Assembly: GCF_030272615.1 (NCBI RefSeq)
Contig: NC_081405.1
Coordinates: 22,422,047-22,486,046 of the forward strand
Direction of reading: 5' to 3'
Length of the DNA: 64,000 nucleotides
From: Cryptomeria japonica
Taxonomy: Eukaryota; Streptophyta; Pinopsida; Cupressales; Cupressaceae
Shown here: one piece after another, positions 32,001 through 42,996 of the stretch
How positions within the stretch are numbered: position 1 is the first letter of the stretch
How the letters are laid out: every line of letters starts with the position of its first letter
Notes under the pieces: generated by a model
The model's input: only the letters and a program-made list of their open reading frames with translations
Told to the model about the DNA's origin: nothing
The model's database searches: none
Translations under genes and position numbers: made by a program

Positions 32001-32508
32001 AGATACATATACAAGAATAGGTCATTTAGATAGTTTTTAGTTGGAGATAAGGTATTGTTGAGGGTCAAACCTCATAAGAGTTTGATCTCTTTTGGAAAGT
32101 CTTCCAAGTTTGCACCTAGATATGTGGGGCCCTTTGACATATTGGAAGTGATCAACCCATTTTCCTATAGACTCACTCTACCACCTACTCTTGCTCGGAT
32201 GTGCAATGTATTTCATGTTTCTTTGCTTAAACCATATCACCCTGATGCTTCTCACATTATTGATTGGCACACCTTACATGTGTAGGATCTGAGGGTGGTG
32301 CTAGTGGAGCCCACTCAAGTTACTGATAGATGCATGATTAGATTTCCCAATAGGGATATTGTGCAACATAAGGTCCAATGGGACCAATATTTTATGGATA
32401 GTACCATGTGGGAGAATACTAAGGATATTGAGTGTTCTTTTCCACACAATATCTTAGACACATTTTATATATACTTGGGAGAATACTAAGGATATTGAGT
32501 AATAAATC
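29068..32508 (+). pseudogene. pol: Decayed chromovirus (Ty3/Gypsy) pol
   Basis: Fragments in order on the plus strand: protease (IDTRATKCFTDPIVV, with DTR for DTG) near 29236; linker (29374-29706); RT with [13 protein letters not shown] near 30015, LANAP-type motif near 30128 and CIDD (30209-30220) in place of YxDD or FxDD; RNase H (30703-31000) with ELNYAPYDLELAAIVQAL, RRWLEFISQYDFGI and VDALSRR. Integrase follows with an HHCC remnant near 31200-31340 and the core from about 31420. The C-terminal LGPF-like segment (32120-32230, [10 protein letters not shown]) precedes a chromodomain-like end (32335-32450, NRDIVQHKVQW). Many stops and frameshifts are present. Its 5' part is missing, probably because of the insertion at 21066-29062 and later loss. 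Confidence 0.88.
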
Positions 32509-32538
32509 AAGACAACATTTCTTCCTAGTGGGGAAGGA

Positions 32539-32851
32539 TGTCACAAGCCCAAATTTTATCATACATAATTATTATTAATATTTTGGACATAATATGACAT
32601 AAGTACAATAGTTATTAATATGTTGACTAGGAAATTTATATTTATTTACATTTAAATTTATGAATTAGTTAATCATTATATTTATTTAGAAATGCATGGA
32701 ATTTTGATGATGATGATTTTTTTTTTTTGTATATTGACATATTTGTAAAAATTGAGTTTCTTGAGTTGATTACAGGTGTGAAGACAACAATATGATCCAG
32801 GTAGGGCTTACCTAGACTTCTGGAAGTGGATGATGTGATGGAATGATATTT
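32539..32851 (+). mobile_element. Start of the chromovirus 3' LTR, interrupted
   Basis: After the chromodomain end, AGTGGGGAAGGA acts as a likely polypurine tract, then TGTCACAAGCCC begins. The Gypsy element at 32852 interrupts it. The rest may continue from 44976, but the far end was not identified. Confidence 0.55.
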
Positions 32852-34811
32852 TGTCACAAAAGTTGAACCCGCTTGATGAACAACCTTGATCATCAACTCT
32901 GTGCAACATCAAAACAACCTCCCAAGTGTGGTTCTTGTAGAAGTGAGGCTGAGTCTCTAGAGAAGGCCACCTTCCTCTTCAATTTGATGCAATAGGACCT
33001 AATCTAATGATTCTAACAAGGAAAAAGGGAGAAAGAGGGAATTCCTAAAAGAGGGGAAATGGTTTGCATCTAGATGGAATATTAATCTTCTTACCTATAA
33101 CTGTACAAGACATTAACAAAACTTGTCCAAGGTATACACAAGATTCTATCTAAATCAGCTATCTAAGAAAAGATGAAGGTTGGGGTTCTTGTGAGATACA
33201 AAGGGAGCTGACAATTAGCTCACAAATTGCATTCAAAGATGGATTCAACACAATCATTTATGATTGAGAAAACTAAAAGAGATGCATTCATAAAAGGAGG
33301 CAATAATTCACACAGATTTGAATGAACTGAATCTAGGTAAAATAGACAAGCTTTATTAATGTAGGGAAAAGGAAAATTTACAAATGTAGAAGAGCATAGT
33401 TTTTTGCAAAAGAAAAGAGAGAAGATAGATCTTAAGGAAAATATACAAAAAATTCCTTTATGGCCGAGGCATAACTCAAGATTGAAAACCATAGCTAGAA
33501 ACCCTAACCCTCTTAGGGTTAGGTTACCAAAAATTAGAGGAGGAGATGATCAGATCGACAAGATGGTTTGATGGTGTGCAATAACCCTCTGCAAATGGTC
33601 ATCCTTTCTGAAAGAGGCAAAAAGGGCTACAAGATAAGACATCTTTGTGATAGATGCATCATGGCAGCACTGTAGAGGCATGAAAGTCTCAAAAATGTAT
33701 TGAATGGGCATGGGCGACATCTAGAAATGACCTAAAGAAGTCACCCTTGGAGTAATGACAAGAAAATCCAATGGTTGAATGCAGAAAGGATTCGATTTGG
33801 GGTGCCGACTGAGTTGAAAAAATGTCTCGACCATCGGGTCAACAACCACCTCCTGTAGAACAATTGAATTCCAATGACCATTGAGAAAATTGAATTTCAA
33901 CTATCAATTGAGAGATATTGCACGCAGATGGATGCATGAGATCTCACCACATAAGCATCCAAAAGAGCCCAATAGAGGATTTAAACACAACCATCCAATC
34001 AAAGATTAAGTGATCATCAATAGTGGAGAAAGGTCAATCCCATTATGTCTCGCATTTCGTTGAGACCAACATTTCAGGAAGACCCAAAAAGCATCCTTCG
34101 GCATTGCGAAATTGTCTTAGTAGAGCATCTTCATTTAATCATGTAATTACACATCTAATCCATGTCATTGATCCCATCAAAGTGACTATCATTTATCTCA
34201 TTTAGAAGTTGAGGTTATGGGACCAATATCCTTGTTATGTGGTTCAACTTCCTATGTGTTCATGTTGTTATTGGTCTAGGTGTGTGTCATTATCCATTGT
34301 GGGTCCTACATGCCACATCATCAACGATGTTGCAAAGTTATCTTTATCATGCATATCATACAACTCTTATAACCATTGATCTGGGCAGAGTTGCACGGTG
34401 AATATGGAGCCTTTAGGTCATAAAGGAGCACAAGAAAAGGTTAGGCCCACCATTGCATATCGCGTTGTCATGCAAAAATGGAAGGTTGAAACAAGGAACA
34501 AAAGAGGAAGTGTTCTGGTTTAATGTGATAACGTGATAACACTCTCTACAAACCCATAGTGGGTGAAAAGGGGAACCGTCTGCCAACAACCCTATTGGCC
34601 TTAATAATCCGGTAAGCTTAAGTGAAAGTGACCGCCCTTGCTAGTCAACTCAAAAATAGAACAAGGAGCTCGAAAAGGAAAAAAGGTCCCTCTGTAGATT
34701 ATCAACAAGGAATGCACATAACATGAAGGTTATGCAGTTTCTCATAGCACGCAAGTTATGCAGAAAAACTTTTCTCAGATTGGATCTTAAGTTGATAGAA
34801 AAAGGTCAATA
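32852..34811 (-). mobile_element. 3' LTR (left copy) of the old Gypsy element
   Basis: Shares long collinear segments with 42997-44975, for example GAAGGTTGGGGTTCTTGTGA near 33174 and 43319. No coding capacity is apparent. Confidence 0.8.
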
Positions 34812-35803
34812 TTTTGGCAACTTAGAGGGGATGAAAATCCTACTTGGCACAGGATCAGTAGCCTTATAAATTTCATTGGTCAATGAGTCAAAAAAGAAAA
34901 CAAAGAAGGAACTCCTCACTGCATCCTACAAAATTTTCAAAATTTGCCATTCTGGGGGAATGACCTATGCTCAAGCACTTCATGGAAAACTAAAAAAAAC
35001 ACTTACTAAAGGTTACAATATTGAAACTCAGAGGAAATGAAAGCCTTTTCCTATGTCAAAATTGATTCTCCTGAAGGAGCCAATCTCCCTCATATCATGG
35101 TTGTAGTCACCAGCTAGCTACAAAAATTGAAGTATCCGACATGCATACATCAAAATATGCATGTTGCTAATGTGGTGAAAATAAAACTCACCTGTTTCTT
35201 TGCTACTATAGGAGATCCACACAAAGTAGGTCTCTGAAGCACATGGAAGTGCATCAAATACATACTCAACAACAAAGGGATGATGCATAAAGGGTAGGTC
35301 AAAATCAGATTTAACACTGCTATTACAGTTGTCCTACTCTTGGTATGAGTTGAAACCAAAAGAAAAGGCTTCAAACTCACATGGGGATGACAAGCATACT
35401 ATACCCCTATCTTGATCTGCTTAAGGGGACTCCTCTGACATATCAAAGTGGAAAATTTGAAGCTCAGGTACACTATCAAGTTGAGCAACCAGAAGAATAA
35501 CTGCATGGTCAACATGTTGCTACTCAACATCTTCAAACTTGGTATGTTGGTCCCAAGTAAAACATTCAAACTTAGGCACCTCATCCCTAATGCCAAAAGA
35601 AACATCTTCACACTGAATGAATACCTCATATTCAAAATTGTCATGATTAGGGATAGGGGAGAACCATCATACATCATAATCACATGTGTTGATATCTATC
35701 TCATCAGCACCTGTCTCAGGTTCATGAGACACTTTACACAAGATCTAAAATCTTTAGGTTGTCTCTCTATTTTTATGTTTTCTTCCTTCAGGTTAATGGC
35801 CTC
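34812..35803 (-). other. Decayed internal region of the old Gypsy element
   Basis: On the minus strand 35660-35400 reads as an acidic linker like those between protease and RT in Athila/Tat relatives. No RT motif follows before the LTR, so pol appears deleted. Confidence 0.45.
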
Positions 35804-36382
35804 CTACAAGTCTTTGTCTTCCTTTGTGATACTGGGGATAGGGGTTTCTTCATCATGGATGCAAAAGGTGCCAAGGTCTAGTCTATTGACCTCATCAGTT
35901 AGGTCAAATAGAAAAGCATTTGTCCACTCATCCAGTAGGCAATCAGGAACCTCCTCCAACTCAATTGCAGGCTCCCTAATAAACACATCCTCATTCTCCT
36001 CATGGAAGGAGCAATTCATCTCTATGGGGATTGGGATGTAGGGCTCAATATGGTTTAAGGCAAAAGACTTTGCCTTCATGATCACCTTGGTGCCATACCT
36101 TATTCTTAAAAACATATGAGACCAATTAAATAATAGGTAGCCACCGATCCTAGCAGTGAATTCCCTTGACAAACAAATGGCAAAGTGAACAGGGAGATCA
36201 ATAACTAAAATATCTTGTAGTACACTACAACCAGGGAAAGGATACAAGGTCAAATTTAAATCCTTTATGACCCCAATTGCCTAAATTGTTCTGCCATCAA
36301 GCTGCACAACTCCTTTGTTCACAGGCTCATATTTGATGCATAGGTAGTTAGCCACTACCTTGGGCATAACTGAGCTACTATT
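35804..36382 (-). pseudogene. Gypsy protease C-terminal part, split by an insertion
   Basis: On the minus strand it starts in SSVMPKVV, continues through YEPVNKGVVQLDG, then after one stop LYPFPGC, DILVIDLPVHFAICLSREF, RIGGYLLFNWSHMF and an acidic linker. The last motifs match the region after the flap of plant Gypsy aspartic proteases. The N-terminal half with IDSG lies at 40907-41148, 4.5 kb away. Confidence 0.75.
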
Positions 36383-36431
36383 TGTGAGGCCCTACCCCGA
36401 CTCATCCTAGCATTTCTGTTATTTTCATGAT

Positions 36432-36650
36432 GAGACTATTATGGATGCTTTATTTTTATGCATTATGGATTTAGAACTTATATGATTCCATGACTTGGAT
36501 AACATTGAGACTATTATGGATGCTTTATTTTTATGCATTATGGATTTAGAACGTATACGATTCCATGATTTGGATAACATTGATGTATATTGATGCTTCA
36601 TTTTATGCATTATGGATATGAAACTTTATATGATTCTAGAATAGGATGAC
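36432..36650. repeat. 75-bp tandem repeat, nearly three copies
   Basis: Units start at 36432, 36507 and 36582 (exact 75-bp steps). They share ATGGATGCTTTATTTTTATG, ATGGATTTAGAAC and GATTCCATGA. The third copy is shortened and diverged. Confidence 0.85.
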
Positions 36651-39479
36651 TTTGAGATAATGTATGTCATTATTGGATTTGCAGGACTTTATTATGATGA
36701 TAGAAATAGGATGCATATATTATGAATGGATCAAATTATGAGGATTATGATAATTGCTTATGTGGATTAATTGGGATATATGAGATATTGATTTATTACT
36801 GTCAATTGTATGTAGAGTGTTTGATGTGTATTCAAATTCATGTGTTTATATTATATGAGGTTATTTGGAATTATTAATGTGTAAATTGAGATGCGCAGGA
36901 AAATTATCCATGTGACCATGGAAATATTATGGAGAACCAAACCTAGACCTATGTACGTTTGTAAAGCCAGGGGTTGTCTATTTGGAGAGACAACACCCTG
37001 TTTGTATCGTAGTTTATTTGTGAAAGTAAATGTTGCATGTGTGTTGAATTGAATTTAATAACTTGTGTAAATCCAACAAGAGACAAATTCCATGTGTAAT
37101 TTTGTAATGTATTTTATTGTGTCACTTGACACATGTGCTGATTAGTGTCATTGATTTTGACTTGTCTCTTGGAGGGAGTTTGTTTCTACCAAAGCCCATT
37201 CCAAACATTTGAGTGTGGTCTCAAATTTGCCTTGGGTAGGGAGTCTTGGGAGTGGTCAACTCAGGTTTGACCCGTAGGTTAACTTCAGTTGGGTTTCTAA
37301 GGGGTCAAATGGACTCCTAGGGTTAGTTTTAGGGCTTTTCCAAAGGTCCAAAGGGTATACCTATGGGTTAGGGGTATTTTTAAGCATGTGACTACTCCCA
37401 TGTGACTTTTTAGTCACCTCAAAAAGTGGTTTTTCCAAGGTGAGCGAAAATTCAACTTAGAAGGTCCCTCCTAGGATAGACAACCTTCCTTTTTGATGTC
37501 AGACTCTCTTCCCCATCCTCTCTTACCTTTTCTCTTTCCAGTTTTAGCAACATGTAAGAGGTTAGGAAGACCAACCAATGAGAACTCTCACTCTATCCAA
37601 GGGGTTGGGAAGAGTGAAAGAGGCCTTCTTAGGCAAGGATTAGGGATTTAGTGAGTTAATCACCCACTCTCCATTGTTGGAGATTATGCAATTTTGAGAA
37701 GAATAGTAGTAGGATAGAATTTTGGCCAAGTGTTGGTGAAAAGATTGTGTGGATTTGGGTTGCTCATCCCCAACTAGATCTAGCAAAACCTTTGGGCAGA
37801 TTAAGGTTGGTTCTTACTCTCTTTTTGTTTATGTTGCATATGTATGTTTGAAGAAATGCTTGTATGAAAGAGTTGTTTATTTGTATTTTACTTTGTGAAA
37901 GAATATGTGACTTCCCCTTCATTTATTTTATGCATTTTCTTGTATTGGGAGTATCCAAGGCCTTCTACTCTTGGGAGAGTAGAATGGTCTTGGGGTGGAA
38001 GAAGTTTAATAGCCTTGGGTGAGAGGCTCTCATTAAGAGAGTGATCTGAAGGGTGTTGTTTTGTGACCCTTGCTGCATAGCCTTGTTTATACATTTGGGG
38101 GTGATAAGGAGAGATGATATGGCTTGTATGCCTTTGGTGGCATAAGGATGTGGGGATGGACTTGTGTTGTATTTGGTTGCCATGAGGTGCCTTGAGATGT
38201 TCCATGCTTGCAGTCTCCCCAATGGCATTTGGTCCACTTCCACCCTTTGAAAATCATCACAATTTATGGTGAAGTGTAGCCTTGGTTGGGAAAGTGTTTG
38301 TTGTGTGTTTATCCCTTGTTTGTTGTGTTTGTATGTGTGTAACCCGTCTAGTTCTTGGTTCTCCAAGCTTGGGGGTGGCTTCTAGTAAGCCTAGGTTGGA
38401 AGGTGAGCACTCCATGGTCAAACCTTATGTTTTTATTTGGAGGTTGCTTGGGAAGAAAAAGCTAAAGAAAGCTAGGAGTTGCTGGTTTTTATTTGACTTG
38501 TAGAAAAGTTTGGGAAGGGAATATTGTATTTCATTTGCAGCAATGTAAAAAGGAAAGTTATATGTTGTATTTATTTTTTAAAAAAATAGAGGAAGTGCAT
38601 TCATTTTTATTTCAAGTCCTCATTTAATGGAAATGAGAGACTAGTTGGGTATCACATCCTTTTGTAATATTGACTACTTTGCATTCTATATGCTTTAAAA
38701 AGAAATGTATTTTCCTATTAAGTTATTTTTGCGAAAAAAAAAGGTGTTATTTAAGGATTAAGTTCCTATAGTTGTTGAAATAAAATATTTCTTGCATTCT
38801 TATTAATGGAAAAATAAAAGTCTATTCTTTCTACTATGCATAGTGAAAATAGTGTAGATAATTAAATTAGCATAACATGTGAGTTATTAAGCCGAGAATG
38901 ATCTCTTAGTCATATTAGTTTAGCTCCAAAATGCATACATAGTTACCTTTACTTAATATGAACTCTATGTTGTATTTAACTTGAAAAAAAAAAGATGGTT
39001 TTTAAATGATATTTTAGTTTTATTAATGCTGTTGTAGTTTAGTTAGTTCTGTCATTTCCTCTTTTATTTACTACAGAAAATAAATTTAAAGTAATAGCCT
39101 ATTTCTAAAGTTAGCATCTAGACTTAGTAAAAGAAAGAAATACATTAGAGCCTCCTGTTAGTGTTGATTTAAAAAAAAAAAAGGAAATATACAGAATGCT
39201 TTAAACAATAAACAAATATAGTATTTCCCTCTATTGCTAGGTTTAATGTGGTAGGGAAATAATTAGTTTTTGTTTGGTATTAAAAAGAAAATAAGGACAA
39301 AATTTTAAAGCTCACCTATTAACATATTAGAAAAATGAGTATTGCATCTAATATCTTGTTGTATAAAAATTATTAATTTCTGCATGTTATAAAAAGACTT
39401 CAAAAAAAATAAAAAAAATAAAACTATATATTCCTTTTTAAATTGTCACCCTATGAAAACTTATTCCTTGGATTAAATA

Positions 39480-39570
39480 TTAAGCATAGAAAGCATATAT
39501 ATAAATATAAATATATATAAGCATATATATATATATATATATCTGTGTGTGTGTGTGTGTGTGTGTGTGT
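39480..39570. repeat. TA and GT microsatellites
   Basis: A (TA)n run is followed directly by a (TG)n run. Confidence 0.9.
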
Positions 39571-39664
39571 TCATGTATTTATGTATAATGTATTTATGCA
39601 CTCTATTTTTTTTTAAATAAAAATATTTAAAAAAAAAAGAATTAAAAAAAATAATAAATTTAAC

Positions 39665-40060
39665 CCCCCCACCGAGGGTCCCAGGGAGCCGAGCTCCACG
39701 CAGAGCCCCTTGGCGGGCCGAGCCCCATAGAGGCGCCGACAGCGCCACTATGGGACGTGACCTGCAAGGGCGACCTTGGCTGCCACTGCAAGTCATGCCC
39801 TGCAAGGATGCCGTAGCGCCACTGTGGGCCACGCCCCGTAGTGGCGTCTCGACACCGCTGTGGGAGGCCCCGCCTTCCCCTGCACTCCCCTGTTATTAAG
39901 CCACCACCCTCTGCTCAAACTCCCCTCCAATGCGGCCCTGCGGAAATAGAAAACGCCGCCACTATTAGATGGAGCAGCCATCGGAAATGGCCCGCCGCCT
40001 CCTCCCTCTTCGGCCCTACAACAAAATCAATAAGCTCGGCCTAACCCAAACCCAAAAATT
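39665..40060. other. GC-rich module in AT-rich DNA
   Basis: About 0.4 kb, GC-rich, with repeated phrases such as GCGCCACTATGGG, GCGCCACTGTGGGCC and GTGGCGTCTCGACACC. Possible ORFs here (39841-40044, minus strand 39981-39793) show no known features. It resembles a CpG-island-like insert. Confidence 0.55.
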
Positions 40061-40154
40061 CGGGTTAGGGAAGGATATGATGTTAACAAAAAATAATAAT
40101 AAGATGATAAAAAAAAGAGTATAAGATTAGGGTTGCTACACCAAAAACATATAT

Positions 40155-40186
40155 GCAACCCTAACCTAATTCGAGTTAGGGTTAGC
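40155..40186. repeat. Hairpin built of CCCTAAC/GTTAGGG arms
   Basis: AACCCTAAC and GTTAGGGTT face each other across a 9-nt loop. The arms look like the plant telomere word, but there is no tandem array. Confidence 0.6.
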
Positions 40187-40332
40187 ATAAAGACCTTTTA
40201 GATTCCTTTTAAAAGAAATAAAAAAAAAGGGGGGGAATTCCCATTCGAATTTTGAATAGGATTTTCCCCATCCCTTTAACTTAATAATATGTGTTAGTTG
40301 TTTTTTTTTAATAAAGAAACCCTATATCCTTC

Positions 40333-40338
<6 letters not shown>

Positions 40339-40374
<36 letters not shown>
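40339..40374. repeat. GT microsatellite
   Basis: An uninterrupted (GT)n run of about 17 units. Confidence 0.9.
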
Positions 40375-40376
<2 letters not shown>

Positions 40377-40906
40377 ACGTGTAATATCTAATCTTAGGTT
40401 AATTAATTGGCGTTCATATTTCATATGTATGTATAGACATTTAAATATGATGCCTTAAATTTTAAACTCTTTTGGAGATTAACCTTTAGGGATTTATAAT
40501 GACGTTTGTAAGTCATGATGGCCCTTTAATTGAGTTGTTAGGCACATTTTAATTAATGTTAATTTTGCATAATAGGTTTTAAAATCTAAGTGTTAGGACT
40601 CATTAATTTATTTCCTAGCAATTAAAAGGCTATTGGAGATTAATTATATCTCTTGTCAATTTAATTTTTGAGCCTTTGTTTAAATGAGTTAATTATTTAT
40701 TAATTGAGGAGATAATAATAACTCCTTTGGAGAAACAATATCCCGCTTTTAAATATTTTTCACCAAATTGATTTAGTTATTAGATTAGTTCAAAACATAG
40801 TTAAGACTAAACTTGTTATTGCATTATTTTAGCAAATTTAGTTTTATTAGGTTAAGTTTTTAAAAAAAAAATTATTCTGTTTGTGCCCAAAAGTTTGGAC
40901 ATGACA

Positions 40907-41148
40907 CTATCCCCACTATCTATCATACAATTATGAGCATGTTTATCTCCTATGATTAATAATAAATAAAAAGAGGGAGGCTTACTGATTTTTCTTGGAT
41001 TCTCTACCTCTACAGGTGGCACCAAGCTTGTAGGCATTGAAGAACTACAATTTTTATAGGTATCCATTGCAACATTGATTTCCATCAAGGCCTTTTTGAA
41101 GTTGGTCTCTCTAAGATGGGATAGAAAGAGCATCCCATATAGATACAT
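40907..41148 (-). pseudogene. Gypsy protease N-terminal part with DSG motif
   Basis: On the minus strand it reads ALMEINVAMDTY, KPPSFYLLLIIGDK, then HNCMIDSG directly at the insertion breakpoint. IDSG is the retropepsin catalytic motif. The rest of the domain continues at 36382 once the insertion and one duplication copy are removed. Confidence 0.75.
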
Positions 41149-42038
41149 TGAAGTTGGCCCTCTTCATTTGTTCAATGATATTAAATGGAGCAATGGCCTT
41201 AACAGAGACCTTAGCAGAAACAATATCAAGCTTTGATATTATAGGAGCCTTAGGTGGCTCTCCCTTCTTGACTTTTTATGTCAAGTCTTGTTCTTTGTTT
41301 GGGGCAGTCACCCTGTCTGATCTCTTTGGCATTGAAGATTGCATGGTAGCCTATGAGGTTTGGGTTGTTGGGGTAGAAGTTGCATCACTACAAAAGCCCT
41401 CTTTTTTGACCTTGTATTGCTAGCCACATTGTCACAAGTTGTTTGATTTACTCCACAAAAATCAGCTTCCTGCCAATTTATGAAAGTGGAATCTGCTTGT
41501 GAATGGTTTGGACAACCACCAAATTTTTGTTATCCCAATGTTTTTGGTTCATTTTGTGCCACCAAGGCCTAAGATAACTCACCATTCTAGCATGCGGCCT
41601 GATTATGTGGTTGATTGCATTGATTGTACCATTATTGCTCTTGAACAAGATTGTTCTGTATTGGCACTATAGTTTTTGAGGCACTTGTAGTAGTTGGATT
41701 CAAGCTATTCAAGGGCCTAGCATTTGTCCATTGGTTTTTCCCTTGAAAGTTGGATCTTTGGTGCTTATAGTTTTTATTTTGTGGTTGGTAGGGCTTATTG
41801 TCCTAGGACTACTACCTCTTGACTGAAACCAATTCATTTCTGAACCCCTGCAACTACTGGCACATTTTTACATTGAAGCCTCCATAGAATCCCCAAGCTC
41901 TTGAATCTCAGAAGGTGGAGGAGGTGCAAGTGTGAGCAAATGACTTGTTGATGCTAGTGGAATAGGAGCAAAAACATGTTGTTGAATAGGAGCCTATGAA
42001 AATAGGGGCATTGGAGGCCTAGGGGACAACTTCTCAGC
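41149..42038 (-). other. Decayed Gag-protease linker of the old Gypsy element
   Basis: No open frame of useful length. It lies between the gag and protease fragments and probably held the nucleocapsid part. Confidence 0.4.
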
Positions 42039-42539
42039 CTATATTAGACAGTTTTCTTCCCTTATGGCAGTATCATATGCGCCTAGAATGCTATTTCCTC
42101 CCATAGATTGAATCATAGCAACAATATCACAGTTTAAAGCCTTAAGAAAATATAAAAACACATGGTTTGATGAAGGATTTACTAATGATGGGATTATATC
42201 CCATGTCTTTTGAAACTTATAGTTAAAATCACCCATGAATTCATGGGGTCCTCTTTTGATTGTAGTTAGCTGCTCCATAAGTGACAAATGGTCACTTTTG
42301 TCCTCAAAATGCTTGCACAAATGCTCTCCTAATTCATCACAGTTATGGATTGTACCAGGAGTCAACCCTCTATACCATTGAAGGGCTTTCCCTTTGAAAG
42401 AAGAGGCAAGAGGCCTCGTTGCCATGTTGTCTTTCGTAACATAAAAAATAATGTAGATGCTAGACACATCTTGAATGTGTTCCTCAAGGGAGGTAGATGT
42501 CTCTCCTATGAAATATGAAATAACCTTCAACGCTGCCAC
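42039..42539 (-). pseudogene. gag: Gypsy gag fragment
   Basis: A 166-codon open stretch with retrotransposon gag features: TSLEEHIQDVSSIYIIF, MATRPLASSFKGKALQWYRG, WDIIPSLVNPSSNHVFLYFL and an ALNCDI segment. Members of this family are assembled into the virus-like particle. Upstream and downstream parts are broken, and no zinc knuckle remains. Confidence 0.8.
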
Positions 42540-42967
42540 TAGAATATATTATTCTTTTGGGCAAGAACTAAGGGGTTGCTGCCATTCAAGGTGACAAAGG
42601 TGTGTGCTCTAAGAACTGCCATGGGAAATAGTGGCCTATTGATATGAATGGCAAGGCCTCTAGGCTGAAAACCTTATAACCGTAGGGGTATAGAGAGACC
42701 TTAGGGGTGTGGATGTTTCTATTTGGGTTCCCTTGATAAGTGACAAAGAATGCCTATCCCTTCTATTCCTATAATTTGAATCAAGAAGCTAGATAAATTG
42801 AAAATTACATCTTGATGATGATCTGGTTTGTATTGTTGGCATAAAGTTGTACCAGTATCACCAAGAGTCTGAATTTGTCCTTAGAGTCACCAAGTGCTTG
42901 AATTGATTGCCTCCAAAGGCAGGGATGCTAAGAGTAGAAATAAATCCTTAGCATGAATATTGAAATA

Positions 42968-42992
42968 GTTGTCACACTAGGCATGCCAAAAA
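42968..42992 (-). promoter_or_regulatory. Probable PBS of the old Gypsy element
   Basis: On the minus strand TTTTTGGCATGCCTAGTGTG follows the right LTR. It resembles the Tat PBS at 4651 (TTGGCACGCCCGGTGGGAC) with transitions, and fixes the element's orientation. Confidence 0.55.
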
Positions 42993-42996
42993 TCAT

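Larger units (their letters stand above)
36383..40906. mobile_element. 4.5-kb TG...CA insertion, probable long solo LTR
   Basis: The segment begins TGTGAGGCCCTACCCC and ends GTTTGGACATGACA. CTATT (36378-36382) and CTATC (40907-40911) form a near-perfect 5-bp duplication, and removing the segment restores an open protease frame across the DSG motif. No ORF with retroelement motifs and no second copy of its ends were found inside, so a solo LTR of unusual length or a terminal-repeat-less derivative is most likely. It holds a 75-bp tandem repeat, TA and GT microsatellites and a GC-rich module. Confidence 0.75.

Noticed and set aside
37888-38366. Two overlapping minus-strand ORFs within the 4.5-kb insertion
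   Set aside because: No recognisable features; the segment looks non-coding.
40155-40186. Interstitial telomere repeat
   Set aside because: Only single CCCTAAC words in a hairpin, not a tandem array.
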